Positions 11,411 through 22,619 of a DNA stretch of 64,000 bases are shown piece by piece. Positions within the stretch are counted from its first letter, which is position 1; each line of letters starts with the position of its first letter. A model generated the notes under the pieces. It did no database searches. It was not told the DNA's origin and saw nothing but the letters and a program-made list of their open reading frames with translations. The stretch lies in NCBI GenBank assembly GCA_027575765.1, contig JANBPT010000061.1:1-64000 (forward strand), written 5' to 3'. A program made the position numbers and the translations under genes. The stretch comes from Tieghemiomyces parasiticus. Its lineage: Eukaryota > Kickxellomycota > Dimargaritomycetes > Dimargaritales > Dimargaritaceae.

Positions 11411-11419
11411 TATATATAG
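11411..11419 (+). promoter_or_regulatory. TATA-like element
   Basis: TATATATAG lies about 285 bp upstream of the small open frame starting at 11703. It is a weak call: such runs occur by chance in AT-rich spacers and no transcription start can be seen. Confidence 0.2.
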
Positions 11420-11620
11420 GGCGCTGTGCTGTCGGGCAGCAGCTGTCGAACTGCAACCAAACCTCAATTTAAATCGACCAACACTACCCCTTCCAATCAC
11501 TCCATCACGTCCAACGGTCCTCTTTAGGCTAATTCATGCCGCCCATCAACGTTGAGTAACTTGCCAATTACCTCTCGCGGTCTCTTTTTTTCTTCCAGCC
11601 GTATCTGTTTGTTATATACC

Positions 11621-11640
11621 TATCTATCTATAGATAGATA
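11621..11640. repeat. Perfect 20-bp palindrome of TATC/GATA repeats
   Basis: The sequence TATCTATCTATAGATAGATA is its own reverse complement. It contains repeated GATA cores on both strands, so it could bind a GATA-type factor or be a simple-sequence accident. It lies 63 bp before the small open frame at 11703. Confidence 0.5.
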
Positions 11641-11702
11641 ACACTTCGACTGGGTATCAGCCTTCGGTCCTCAACCCTATTTTGACATACATCACCAGCA
11701 CG

Positions 11703-11882
11703 ATGATCGACCTGGTCTATGCCTACCATCTACTCATTGAGGCCTTCGTGAGCAAGACCCATCGGCATCGTCCCAGCCGCTCCAATCGCTCAAGCGACTC
11801 CTGGTCGCGCAAATCCGGCACCTTTGACGACTACGACGGGTTTCGGCGCAACTCCCATATCCTACGTCGCAACACCATGTAA
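11703..11882 (+). CDS. Small basic hypothetical protein
   Basis: A 59-codon frame (a further in-frame ATG lies at 11682). Codon choice resembles the neighbouring genes, with many C- or G-ending codons (GAC, CTG, GTC, GCC, TTC, AGC, ACC). The product has a short hydrophobic start (MIDLVYAYHLLIEAFV) followed by an Arg/Ser/His-rich segment (THRHRPSRSNRSSDSW) and ends RRNTM. No family recognised; it could be an entire micro-protein or the last exon of something larger. Confidence 0.3.
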   Translation: MIDLVYAYHLLIEAFVSKTHRHRPSRSNRSSDSWSRKSGTFDDYDGFRRNSHILRRNTM

Positions 11883-12510
11883 TCTGGCTGGTGGGACTGG
11901 GTCAACACCAAATATGCCATTCAGTATCGCCTGGCTGGGAGGGGTCGCCACTCATTGACCCCTTTCCCTTCATTGCCATCCACTCTCCCCTCTCCGTTCT
12001 CTTGTTGAAGCGCCGTACTTGACATCAGCCGTATAACCGGTGCCCTTCACTATTATTCTCCACCTTCGTAATCCATTTTGGCCTGCATAGTCGGAGCGGC
12101 ACTGCCGCATTACTACGGTATATTGTATATCCATATTTGTATGCCCCTTGCATCGCTACTCTACATGGCTCCGTGATAGGTGACCAAGTAGCCCCTATCC
12201 ATCCTTCTAAATATCTTATACCAAGAATTCGGGTAAATCCACCCACTCCCAATACATATTGTTAACCCTGGCTTAGCGTTGGACAGAATATGTTTAAGAT
12301 CCAAGATTAGACAGAGTAAAGTCAAGCGGTATTTCAGGGCTAGTCAGTATACCAAGTAAGCCCCAAAACCACGACCTCTCTGCCCACAGTGGACGGTTAT
12401 CCGCCTGCGTCGCCTAAAATCCCAGCACTTAATAAAATGATGCTTACCGATATCCAGTCTTGGACCTACTACGGCTATACAATTCTTTATCGAGATTCAA
12501 GTAAATGGGA

Positions 12511-13155
12511 TCATTTTTCCTCAGTCGGCGGTGCGGCAACTGGTGACAATTTCTCCTCCGCCGCGGCTACCAGCTCCGACGTGGGTACAAAATCCTCCGA
12601 CCGGCCCTTGGGGGGCACGTGAGGGGTGCGACGCTCGATTGAATCCTTGAAAGTGATGTTCATCCGGCGTAGTTGCTCTCTCCGCTGGTAGAGACAGAGC
12701 TGGCGGCTCGCAATGGAGAAGACCACGAAGCCACCCACTGTCCAATTGCACGCCGACAGCACCCTACCCTTCTGGAGGAACCTTAGACCACCCAAAACGA
12801 AGGCCCCGGTCAGGCCGTATAGGAAACCGTCCCGGAAACAGGGCATGCGCTCGACATGGTCAAGGTCGTCCCAGGAGAGGCGCTGGAGAGGGCCGACAGG
12901 GTCGATCGTAATCAGGGAATGGGAAGGAGGTGGAGTAGATTGCCAAGGAAGTTGGAAATGTGTGCGAGGGAGGGTAACCGGTACACGGTCCCGGACTGCT
13001 CTTTGGATGTGTCAAGCCCTAGTGGCCCTAGCTGGCCGCAAGAGACGTGAAACGGTGATCACGCATTCCACTGGAAACAGGGCCGGCACTATGCCTTCAT
13101 GTGGTGCGACATCACTCACCTGGAAGGCCTCCTTGTAGCGTTCCCAAGTCGACAT
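12511..13155 (-). CDS. COX20: Cytochrome c oxidase assembly protein Cox20
   Basis: Cox20 is an inner-mitochondrial-membrane chaperone that binds newly made Cox2 during cytochrome oxidase assembly. Two exons: 13155-13120 (12 codons, donor GTGAGT) and 12882-12511, giving 135 aa. The family hallmark is seen right after the splice: VERMPCFRDGFLYGL, then a first membrane span (LTGAFVLGGLRFL), a linker (QKGRVLSACNW) and a second span (TVGGFVVFSIASRQLCLYQ), followed by a charged helix RREQLRRM. The 45-residue C-terminal tail is Glu/Pro/Ala-rich and not conserved. Length suits the family. The start is fixed by the short first exon MSTWERYKEAFQ. A second cytochrome oxidase factor, Shy1, lies at 60.6-61.8 kb. 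Confidence 0.85.
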
Positions 13156-15360
13156 TGTGAGTGTGCAGAATACAGGTCGGGGATGAAAGAGAATGTGCGG
13201 GAATAGAAATCAATTAAGTGCCGGATAGAGGTGCGGATCACTAGTGGCCCATTTAAGCCGTTGGTAAAATTGACGTCACTAGCCCTACACCTTGCACCCT
13301 CATCCCCCACAGGGGGGATAACAAATGACTGTACCAATACGTCTCTACTGATGTGATAAAAGGCCGGTTTCGCGCGACAATGGCGCAGAGCGCGGGATAC
13401 GTCAGCGAACCCCTTCGTCCTCGCCCACATATCCACAGCATATGGCGGATAAGCGGATTGGACAACGTACAGCTGTTCTGACGGAAGGGCACCCTAGGGT
13501 CAACTCATGTTTGCAGCCCGCGGTGTCTAGGTTCGAGACCCCCCCCTACCAGTAATTATGAGCCTAGAAGCATACGCACACCAATTAATGCATGTAGACC
13601 TAGTTGTATATTGGCCTAGAATATACCGGGCTGAGCTTGTGATATGATACCAGCCAGCGCTTGGCTTGTCAGAACACCCTTGGCCATATTCCGTTCACTC
13701 GCCCAGAACAGCCAGCGTTGGCTTTCCATCATCAGGGCCCACGTGCCCGCTTCCCTATTTAGCAGTATCCGATCTAAGGCGATGAGGGGGGGGGTTATCG
13801 CTCCTGCACTAAAATAAACGCACAGAAAGCCCAATATAAAAATACCACCCCTTTCGATTTATGGTCTCGATGCAGGTCCACACATCTGTACCCATCAAGC
13901 CTACCAAGACAGGGGGTCAGTATCTTGTAGATGAATGATAGACGACCGCAAATAGAGCGGGTGGGTTACACCTGTATGGCCTCAGATAGATGACCGGCCG
14001 ATGTCCCCCTGGTGCCACCCCGGCGCATAGGCGAAGGAGGAATGCTGTGTCTTTGTGCACTGGTACATACCGGACCTGTACAAAGAGGCTGGTCCCGTGA
14101 GCCTCCCCCATCAACGGGTGGCGTGCACTCCCCAACGACTCATCACTACTCCCTTTCCCTAGGCCATACGACATCATCGATACCTGTGAGAGGCAGGGTC
14201 TAGAGCCATCGTACTGACCAGAAAACGCGTATTTAGCTCGGAGGATAGTTGCATGGCCATCAAGTAGTGCTGCGCTGTGAAATCTATGTTAGACATACCA
14301 GGTGAGGGGATTTCGCTGCAGTTCTGATCTCTAGATTACACGGCCCCTACACGGAAACATCGACTTGAAAAGTTGGGGGGGGGGGCTCCGCCATCTCCCG
14401 GCCGAATCACTTCCCGCCAGCGCCGTAACACGCTTGTCTTACCAGAAACCACCGGCTTCCGGTCGCTTAGCCTTGAAAGTTCGTACTCAAGGGCGGTTTT
14501 TCCCAGTTCTTATTTGTTCTCCGGCTACCCACCTACCCGATAGCTGGCTTCTATCGAATGAATGGTGGGGTAAGGAGGCAGTGTGGGGCGTAGGGGGGCT
14601 TCAAATCGGAAGCAAAAATAGTTGGCATCTGGGTCGTACAGACCAAGGTGCTGTGTGAACAAGTGGCGTTTCAATCCACAAGGAAGTGGGGGAGGAATAG
14701 GTGGTGAGGGTCGACCGGATGGGGATTCAGGATGTTGAGGTAAAAAAAAAAAAAGAAAAGAAAAGGAAGCTAAAACCTTACATCGTACCTTGTACACCGT
14801 TGTTGGACCGGCTTCTGACCTACCTAAGCCAGGACTTCACAGCCCCCTTATTCTTCATCTAGCCGGGCTAGCCCGCCACCGATACCATCTTAGTCTTGGG
14901 GTCGGCCGACTTGATCATCTGGGTACACCGTCTTGTTATTGCTTCCCGGCTGTTCTATATCGAACTAATTGAGTTGATGGGGGGAAGAAAGGCCGAGTGG
15001 CCCGGGGACAGGTGGCTCACCTCTGTTCCTCTGGCAACACGAATCCCGGTTGATGTTATAAGAGGGGGCTAGTCTGCTCGATTGAGGACCCCACTTAGCT
15101 TCAATACCCTAGAGTTACCCGTCCTTCTAGCTTTAATACCAACCATTCCGTGCTGACGAGGAGATCCATCACTTATCAATCAGCTAATTTGCCCCTAATA
15201 CGCCCTGGTTCGCCACTCACAACTCAGCCCCTTGTTCTGCTCCGTTTTTTGGGACTGTTGGTGATCCTCGCTTCCTGGCTTTTCTCCACTGTACGCTATA
15301 CAAGTTATCTACGCTCCACCTCGTGGCGCCGTAAATCCCTACCCAGCAACGATACCAACC
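13156..15360. other. Spacer between COX20 and the first secreted-protein gene
   Basis: About 2.2 kb without a supported gene. Contains an A-rich tract near 14742-14768 and several C- or G-homopolymers. Short overlapping frames only. The final part, up to the ATG at 15361, is the presumed promoter of the secreted protein. Confidence 0.4.
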
Positions 15361-16887
15361 ATGCCACGCTACCTCCTATGCATCGCATCCGTAGCCCTCG
15401 GCCTCGTCAGGGCCACTGACATGGGCCAACAGATTCCGGGCGACGTCCGCGACGTCGACATGACGTCGAGTTTCTACTACGACGCACCCGATGCCTTTGG
15501 CGTCGCCCTGCCGGTCTTTTCCGAATACCCCGGCAACCCGGCGAACCTGGAAGTGCCTAGTAATTACGCGGATAACGCCAATCCACTGGATGGCAACTAC
15601 CCGCCGGTATGGGGCATCCAGGGTCAATCAGCCCAGCCCTGGGATATCCCGTCCCAGTCGACCATTGCAGGCCAGCTCCCGCCGACCACGCCGATGCAAC
15701 TCCAGTCTTCTTCATTCGGGTCCAACCCATGGGAAGGCACCTTCTCGGACATTCTGGCCCACGATCTAGACACCCAGTACGACATCGGAAATCGGGCGAA
15801 TATTGACTTGTCCGCCAGCCTTGGCAGCGATTACGCGTTCCTAGACCTTCAAAACTATGCCACCGACCCGGCCTACACAGACCACTCGGCCCTCAGTGAT
15901 ATGGAAAGTCTCCTGGATTCTGGTAACCAAGCCAATGTCGATGCAGAATTGATGGACAGCACCCCCGTGACCACCCTGGCGTCCGAAGTATCCTCGGGCG
16001 TATCGGCGAATAACCTCGCGCCCAGGTCCATCACCAGCGACGCCTTGGAGGCTGAGGGCGTTAAAGCTTCAGAGCCGTCATCCCGCAAGCGCCGGGGATC
16101 TTCTCCTCACGCATTTGAAGTACCCAAACGACCCCTGGCTGCTCGCAGAACAAGTAGTTCAAGTCTAGTGCCACCACCATCGCCGCAGCGCCGACCGCAG
16201 CAGCATGGTCCGATCTATACCACCCTAGGTCACAACCAATTCCAGCTCAACTACAACATCCTCGTTGACCACCTCAACTATCTAGCGGTGCAGTCCGTGA
16301 TGAAGCAACATCAGCGCCAGCGTCTGTCCCAGCGTAGCTCTCTGATGAAACCCGACCAAGTTCATATCAAGAGTGCCGTTTACAACCAAGTCTCCACCAG
16401 CCTCCAGCGCTTCCTCCTTACTCACCCGGACCCGACACTTCACCCCGACCGTCAGGAATCCCCGGCCGCATTTCTACCTGACCCTCGCCCACTCACTGCA
16501 CGGGCGGGTGAGCCATCTGTGCTGCCTACCATTCATAATCGACGCCAGACCAAACAGCTGGTCCAAATGTGTGACAAATTTATCGCCCCTGGCGACCGTT
16601 CGCTGTTCGCCCTCTATTGGACGAATCGCGCTCGAAAGAACCGCCAGGGGAATACCTGGGTTGTTGCGTTTGAGTTTATCTACTTACCTACCGATGTGGT
16701 TCCCTACGATCGGTTCCTCCGATTCTGGGCAACCCCCCGGTCCGATACGGTGGTCGCATGGGTGAACCTGTACGACGAGCCGGAAATCGACTATAAGGAT
16801 ATGGCCGAATCTATCATTGCAGAGTACATGAAGAAGTCGACGCAGTCTACCACCGACCAAGGCACGACCGTTCCTTCCGCCGTATGA
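15361..16887 (+). CDS. Secreted protein of unknown function, paralogue A (basic-cluster type)
   Basis: Single-exon gene, 508 aa. It starts with a signal peptide (MPRYLLCIASVALGLVRAT) and has a clean ACC-ATG context. Residues about 20-240 are acidic and rich in Asn, Asp, Ser and Pro, probably disordered. A basic cluster at about 241-245 (SRKRRGSS) and a Pro/Arg/Ser/Gln-rich linker follow. The last about 220 residues look folded, with alternating hydrophobic strands (TWVVAFEFIYLPTDVVPYDR). The gene 1.6 kb downstream has the same plan and also starts MPR, so the two are likely ancient tandem duplicates. The basic cluster could be a nuclear-localisation or dibasic protease signal. No known family recognised. 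Confidence 0.7.
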   Translation: MPRYLLCIASVALGLVRATDMGQQIPGDVRDVDMTSSFYYDAPDAFGVALPVFSEYPGNPANLEVPSNYADNANPLDGNYPPVWGIQGQSAQPWDIPSQSTIAGQLPPTTPMQLQSSSFGSNPWEGTFSDILAHDLDTQYDIGNRANIDLSASLGSDYAFLDLQNYATDPAYTDHSALSDMESLLDSGNQANVDAELMDSTPVTTLASEVSSGVSANNLAPRSITSDALEAEGVKASEPSSRKRRGSSPHAFEVPKRPLAARRTSSSSLVPPPSPQRRPQQHGPIYTTLGHNQFQLNYNILVDHLNYLAVQSVMKQHQRQRLSQRSSLMKPDQVHIKSAVYNQVSTSLQRFLLTHPDPTLHPDRQESPAAFLPDPRPLTARAGEPSVLPTIHNRRQTKQLVQMCDKFIAPGDRSLFALYWTNRARKNRQGNTWVVAFEFIYLPTDVVPYDRFLRFWATPRSDTVVAWVNLYDEPEIDYKDMAESIIAEYMKKSTQSTTDQGTTVPSAV

Positions 16888-18526
16888 GTAGCTGACATGG
16901 CATTTCCGACGTGATATTTGTGGTGTAATTATTCTGATAAGACAAATGATAATTGTTAATCGATAATTATGATTTTTACGGATTTGGTAGTTAACCCCGA
17001 TAAGTGCCTGGGCTCAACACCCAGGGGGTAGTTCCTTAATTTACATTATAGTAATCATTAAAGTTAGTTCACCACCTAAATTTATGTCATGAAATAAATG
17101 ACATTGCGCTTGACCTTAGTCCATCTGGCGAGTGTCGCTAACGGAGTTAATACGTCTATTAATATCCTATATTAAACGTTAAAAGCTCCTCCCCATCGAT
17201 CTAGGGGTGTACGTCTATTATTCACCTTGGGCTATACGTATGTGCAATTCTAGCTGTAACACTTTTACTAGCTGTAAACCTGACCATCAATACCAGGATG
17301 TTGGATATGCGGCACCACATCCGCATCGGGGCTGCGCCTCTAATCACTCGCACAACCCAACAGCCCGCTCTAGTCGGGACCGAGGAAAGAGTTGTACTAA
17401 GAGGTTCACACCTAGCCTAGCAGACCGGAGTCGAGGGATGTCGCCGCAGCAATCGTGCACTCTGCGCCATACCATACCCCATGACTCTTGCCCATCATCA
17501 CGCTGTTCCTTACTTTACACGTCACCTAAACTTGATGACGCCAAGGTCCTCGTAGTAAGCGTCGGTTGCCACTGGAGGGAACACTATGGTTACACAGTTG
17601 TTCACTGCGGAAACTAAAGCAAATCATCGTGAAGAACTAATCCGTTTTTGTTTTTTTTTAGCTGAGATCGAGACATCAGAATACACTTGTCGGGGCCGAA
17701 TGAAGTTACACACAATCACGCTGGTCGTGCCCTGTTTTATGCATTGATGACCAACCACTGCGATATAGGGAATGGTATATACCATTTCTTCTCCTCACTA
17801 ACCCACCGATAGGATACCCATGTTTTGAAAGTATACAGTTTTACCAATGGCGGACACAACTGCCAATCAGCACGTCGTGGCCCATTGTTTCCAAGCATGA
17901 CATTTGAGATGCCTCACAGCTGCAATCATGATGCGATTTTGGCGTCTCAGTTTCAAAGCGATGGGGGGGGGGAAGTCGGGCAGTCCTCGGCTTCCAGCCA
18001 CCCTTTACTATCTTATACGAAGCGCGGGAACTAGCTTGCGCGTACTGTATAACTCTGCTGTCGTGGTGATAGGTAGATGGGAGCTATATATCCAGCTGGA
18101 TAACTATAGCCGAACAGGGACCCTGTTAAACGAAGGCCGTACGATGACCTCGTATGAGCTGGTGGGCTTGTACATATTTTCGGCTATTGGCTGAAAAAAA
18201 TCCGACCAGTAGAAGCCGAGGGAGTGAACTCGCATAGAACAGCAAAAAAACACAAGAGAAACGACCGGGACTCGTCGAGGGAGAGAAAGGGTAGAAGGCG
18301 AGAAGGAGAGTGGTGTGACCAGATGTGAAGGAACCGGGTTACACACAGACTGCGGATCGCAAAAAACCCAACGAACGTGGTGTTTGTGGTCAAGCACTAT
18401 ATAATGGGTGCGAAATGGTGCGCTTTCCAGTCGAGACAATTATGTGGCTACTAGCTGTACACAACTCGGCCATTGCCAGCAATATTTTACTGTGGCTTTC
18501 AAATGCGTCTTAAGTTACCTCCTACT
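16888..18526. other. Spacer between the two secreted-protein genes
   Basis: No gene supported. AT-rich at 16915-17090, likely the terminator/polyadenylation region of paralogue A. A TATA-like block lies at 18398-18405. Confidence 0.4.
18398..18405 (+). promoter_or_regulatory. Putative TATA box of secreted paralogue B
   Basis: TATATAAT lies 122 bp upstream of the chosen ATG (18527) in otherwise mixed sequence. Spacing suits a fungal core promoter; not proven. Confidence 0.35.
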
Positions 18527-20182
18527 ATGCCTCGTCTAACATCAGCCTTTCCCTCCCACCTGCTGGGCTCGCTCTTTGTCTTAATATTCAGAGGCACCCT
18601 AGCTGGTCCCACCTTCCCAGTTTTCGCCTCCCAATCAACAACCCGACCACTATGGCCTTCGCACATCCATGTGCCATTTGGTATGCCCCACCTCACAAGT
18701 CCGCAAGGAACCTCCCCGCCTAGCTTGGACGAGTTCACTCCTATGGGCTGGTCGCCCGTCGATGACGTATCCTCGCATCCTTTCATCCAGTTTGGTGAGC
18801 TGAACGATGCGGAGTTTTCTCCGATAACTTCCCCAAGTTTAGGACCGTCTTCATCACTGCCACCAGTGGCACCTCTGCCAACCGACCATCGGCCGGTCAA
18901 GCCTTCGGATGGCTCGGACGCGAAATATCTACGGATACTAATGTCCAAGGTTTATGGAACTAGCGGTGCACTCAACTGCAGGGAGCTCGTTGCCGGTGCG
19001 CCCCAAGACCTGGTTGACTGGTGTCAGAGGGTCCGGCCGGAAGTTTCGCAGTCAGATATTGACACTCACAGTGGGCCATCGCTGAACACGGATGCTCGAA
19101 CGGTCAGGAGCCCCACCAATAAACCACCCCATAGAGAACCTTCGACAACTGGATCCGACCGCATGATGGATACCCACCATTATGCGTCCAGTCTGGTACA
19201 CCAGCCCTTCCTCGATTATCCGGAGTCCCACGCCGACACCCGCCGCATCGCTCTACCAATTCAACACAGCCCACCCGATGCCCCCACGGAGGTCAATCCG
19301 ACATGGACAGACTACTTGTCGGCAGCGACGGCGCCCAAGGTACAACAAAGGCTCGAACGTCCCCCCCACCACCGGCAGCAAAAGCGACGTCGTTCGACCG
19401 CCGAGTCAGCTCACCGAACTATGCCTGCGCTGCATCATCCCTTGGCTCCTGCACCGGTACTCTACCAATCACCAGTACCCGTACCACCTGGACTTCCACC
19501 CTCGGCCCGGCAATTGACGGGGCTCTCTGACTTCGTCTACCCACTTTCAACTGCCTCGTATCTCCGCTACAGCTTCGACCCGGCCGCACAAACTCTCGTG
19601 TTAGACTACAACCACTACTTTAACACTCTCCACTTTCTTCACCACCAACAGCCACCCCTTGACTCCACGACACACAACCCTGCGCCCAAGTTGAGCGAAC
19701 GGGTCGTCAAGGAGCGGTTCACGAAACTTACCTTACTGGCGCTCAAGAACCTGAATGCCATGCCGATGTTGCATATCGACAGCACGACCAGCGTCTCAGC
19801 TACCAATGGTCAACCTGCGCTGGACGGTATAAAAGACCAGACCGTAGCTAACCTGGAGGATCTAACCTTGCTTTACGAGGCCGTTGCGGGACGACGGGAC
19901 TCCGCCCTGCTCTTCTCCTACGATTCGGATATCGACTCGACCGCACTGGGCGCTACTGTGTGCAGCCGCCCTGGCACGATGGCCCCCAAAGAGGTCCGCC
20001 TTCAGGTACTGTACTCTCCGGCCGACCCCGCCCCGGATTTCCGTCAGATTTGGATGACCATTCTGGGCAGTGGCCCCTGCCAGCAGCTGCGGTACTTTGA
20101 TATGGACCGATTCCCGCTTGAGTTTTTCGTAACCACTTTGGCCAACATCCAGGCTCAATTGTCGATATACTACCAGCATTAA
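18527..20182 (+). CDS. Secreted protein of unknown function, paralogue B (basic-cluster type)
   Basis: Single-exon frame. I place the start at 18527 rather than the in-frame ATG at 18473, because MPRLTSAF... begins a clear signal peptide (hydrophobic HLLGSLFVLIF, then GTLAG) and matches the MPR start of paralogue A; 551 aa. A long Pro/Ser/Thr-rich segment follows, then a basic cluster (HHRQQKRRRSTAES) near residue 300. The about 220-residue C-terminal part starts with LDYNHYFNTLHFLHH, echoing LNYNILVDHLNYLAV of paralogue A, and ends with strands such as VRLQVLYSPADPAPDFRQIW. Identity between the two is low but the order of elements is the same. It converges on the Cdc14-like gene with only about 105 bp between stops. 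Confidence 0.68.
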   Translation: MPRLTSAFPSHLLGSLFVLIFRGTLAGPTFPVFASQSTTRPLWPSHIHVPFGMPHLTSPQGTSPPSLDEFTPMGWSPVDDVSSHPFIQFGELNDAEFSPITSPSLGPSSSLPPVAPLPTDHRPVKPSDGSDAKYLRILMSKVYGTSGALNCRELVAGAPQDLVDWCQRVRPEVSQSDIDTHSGPSLNTDARTVRSPTNKPPHREPSTTGSDRMMDTHHYASSLVHQPFLDYPESHADTRRIALPIQHSPPDAPTEVNPTWTDYLSAATAPKVQQRLERPPHHRQQKRRRSTAESAHRTMPALHHPLAPAPVLYQSPVPVPPGLPPSARQLTGLSDFVYPLSTASYLRYSFDPAAQTLVLDYNHYFNTLHFLHHQQPPLDSTTHNPAPKLSERVVKERFTKLTLLALKNLNAMPMLHIDSTTSVSATNGQPALDGIKDQTVANLEDLTLLYEAVAGRRDSALLFSYDSDIDSTALGATVCSRPGTMAPKEVRLQVLYSPADPAPDFRQIWMTILGSGPCQQLRYFDMDRFPLEFFVTTLANIQAQLSIYYQH

Positions 20183-20287
20183 CGGGACTTAATAGATTTG
20201 CAACTCCTATGTTATGTAGGCGGACACTTTACTTGAAATGTGAATGAGGGAATACATGGGGAATAGTAGGTAGACGGGAACACCGGT

Positions 20288-21765
20288 TCATTCGGTCTCA
20301 AGGGACTGCATCAACCGCCGGACGTAACGGGCCCCAAATATCTCCACTAACGCGTGGTACTTGTCGTCAGTCGATCGTGACTTCAGGCCAGCTATTGACG
20401 TACGCCCAGTGATACGAATCAAAGCGTCAGTGTCGGTCATATGGCACTTCGGTTCCGGTAGCAAGTAGAGGCAAAGTGTCTCGATGCACTTCATCCTGTG
20501 TTTGGCAATCATATGGAGCGATGAGTAGCAGTTGGGAAAGGGGTTAAAGGGGGAGGAGCGTCAACGCGGCAGTGGAGAATAGCAACCTGGGCCACTAAAG
20601 TGATGCAGGCGGACGGGTATGACACGTACCTGACGGCACCCGACTGGCGGGATGAGGTGAGTAAGCGGTGGATGCTGAAGAGGCCGCGGGATTCCTCATA
20701 AACCTAGTCAGGAGGGGAGGCAGAAGGGGCAGGCGGGGTTGTAAACCAGTTCATAATTCTACCGAGTTTGATGTCAACTCTTAACCCTGACAAGCCAAAG
20801 TGCTCAACCTACCCGTAAAGCTGGAGGAAATCCGGTGGTGATGCTATTCAAAGTCTGAATCGCCTGTATGGCAACCTTATCGTTGGCAAGTCCTAGCAAC
20901 GAGACTAAGGTCTAATTGAGTTGGTCGCCGGGGAATAGACTAGCGGTATCGGTCAATTAGTGCGTTCTACTAGACCGGTATTACGAGGCAGGGTAAAGTG
21001 ATGCACCCGTCCAACGGAATATATGGGTGACGTGTATGACCTGCCTTCATGCGCTCGGTGTGAGCATGGTAGATTCGAAAGGGTGGATAGGCCAAGACCA
21101 GGCCTTCGACTAGCTGCAGCATCGTAATTAGACCGTCATAGGGACTAGAGTTGGTCTCCCGTGGACGATGATCGGTCTCTGTGGGTCATGGCGGATAACA
21201 ATGCAGGTAGAGATATTGTGGCCTCGCTTAGCCACGGTGGATGAGTCCGTGTGCGTTAGTCGCTCAACCCGACTTGCCATCAACTGACCTACCTTTCCGT
21301 GCGCCTGTCTCCGCCCTAATAAGCCGGTACAACTCTGAGAAGATGTCTGGGAGGCGGGAGAGTAACCGACGGGGAACAAAGAGCTGTGCTGAACGGTTAA
21401 AAAGTAATGTGTGCGGCAGCAGGTAGAGTCGTCCGTACCAGCTTCCTGGATCGCGTAACTGACCTAAACAAGGGTAATGGATATCAGGGCGAACGGGCCC
21501 GAGGTCTTTGGCGGCCTCAATTCGCCCGTGAAGCCTGCCAAGGAGGTTGCGCAGTTCGGCGTTAATCCGTCCGCCGGAACTTGGTTCGAGCTGAGGTGTC
21601 CAGTAGGGACGTTGATACAGGGTAGAATTGAGTATGGTAAGCAACGCAATATCCCATCGTGTTGGGTGCGCTAAAGTGTGACCAAGCGTGAGCACCGCAT
21701 GGCCTGTGACTTACACAGGTTAGGTCCGAGTGAAGCTCGGTTAGGAATGCGGTATCGGGGTGCAT
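20288..21765 (-). CDS. cdc14: Cdc14-like septation initiation network (SIN) component
   Basis: This is the SIN scaffold protein (partner of the Sid1 kinase in fission yeast), not the phosphatase of the same name. I model six exons: 21765-21717, 21670-21293, 21178-21045, 20911-20813, 20703-20630 and 20495-20288, giving 313 aa in frame. The armadillo-like family signature is clear in the C-terminal half: LQLVEGLVLAYPPFR, LVSLLGLANDKVAIQAIQTL, PPALRVYEESRGL and VRMKCIETLCLYLLPE, the last being the hallmark. The N-terminal half is weaker and exon 1 is the least certain. The intron after exon 3 needs a GC donor (ATGAAG|GCAGGT) to stay in frame. Several introns are short. Confidence 0.7.
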
Positions 21766-22619
21766 CTTGGTCGGGTTCCGAGTCAAAGGCGGCGAATGAG
21801 CGAGGATAGATGGGCTTCCGGAGGTCGAGGCGAAGGAGTAGGGACGTTCTTGAATTACCAGGCTTGAAGGAATGGTCATTCTGAATCTTCAAATTCAACC
21901 CCTCCGCACCGTCCCATTTCCCGAGCTGGCGCTTTGGGTGTCAGGGGACCAACTAGTGGGTTTGGAACGCCGTGCGAAAGACCCGTCGCTCGTGTTTACG
22001 GCCCCCCCCTGCTCGGTCTACCAGGGTAGTGGTGGCGAACTGCTTGCATTACCGCCACTCACATTCGCTCCCTGTCCCCCCATATGATTCCCCCATTGAC
22101 TGCTGGCCATATTTAAGATTTGTCTGCCTGATTGCCCCGCCTGCGCGCGGTGTTCATAAATCAGCCCCGCCGCCAATCCGCGCGTTTGTTTACTGATGAA
22201 ACGCGTCTGGAACGCGCCTCACGACGTGCTACCACCGCACACCCCACTGCCTGAAAGTGGCCGAATTCTCCCGGCCAGCCAGCCTCGCACCCCTGCTTCC
22301 CTCCGTAACCCTATCTCGGTCTCCTGCTTGGCATCATTTTTCCAACCCCGACGAATCCGCCGCATGTCGCGCTTCTAACCCGACCGTTACAATTATTTAC
22401 TGCCTCGCCCTCGTCTCTCCCGTTCTACTTGGCTTGCTGTGTTTACTTGAACCTGGGCAACGGTATCCTGCTTGGCACTCAATCCGCCCCTCCCCCTTCT
22501 CCACATCCCTGCCACATTAAGGTCCACCCTACCTCCACTGATTCCCTTCGCACCTAACCTTCCGCCGCCTTCCTCGCCAGAACCCTGTGCCCCGCCACGT
22601 GGGACCCCTATAATTAGCC
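21766..22619. other. Divergent promoter region
   Basis: Shared upstream region of the Cdc14-like gene (-) and the DPBB gene (+). Pyrimidine-rich at 22440-22560 before the DPBB start. No independent gene seen. Confidence 0.4.

Larger units (their letters stand above)
10103..11702. other. Spacer downstream of ARP1
   Basis: No supported gene. Contains a G-run at about 10591-10601, a TATA-like block TATATATAG at 11411-11419, and a perfect 20-bp palindrome at 11621-11640. Open frames here overlap one another without recognisable motifs. Confidence 0.4.

Noticed and set aside
13490..13560. Possible tRNA gene (GGTTCGAGACC resembles a B box)
   Set aside because: No A box at proper distance and no acceptor-stem pairing around it.
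18473..18526. Longer start for secreted paralogue B
   Set aside because: The extra residues break the signal-peptide pattern, and paralogue A starts with the same MPR context as the internal ATG.
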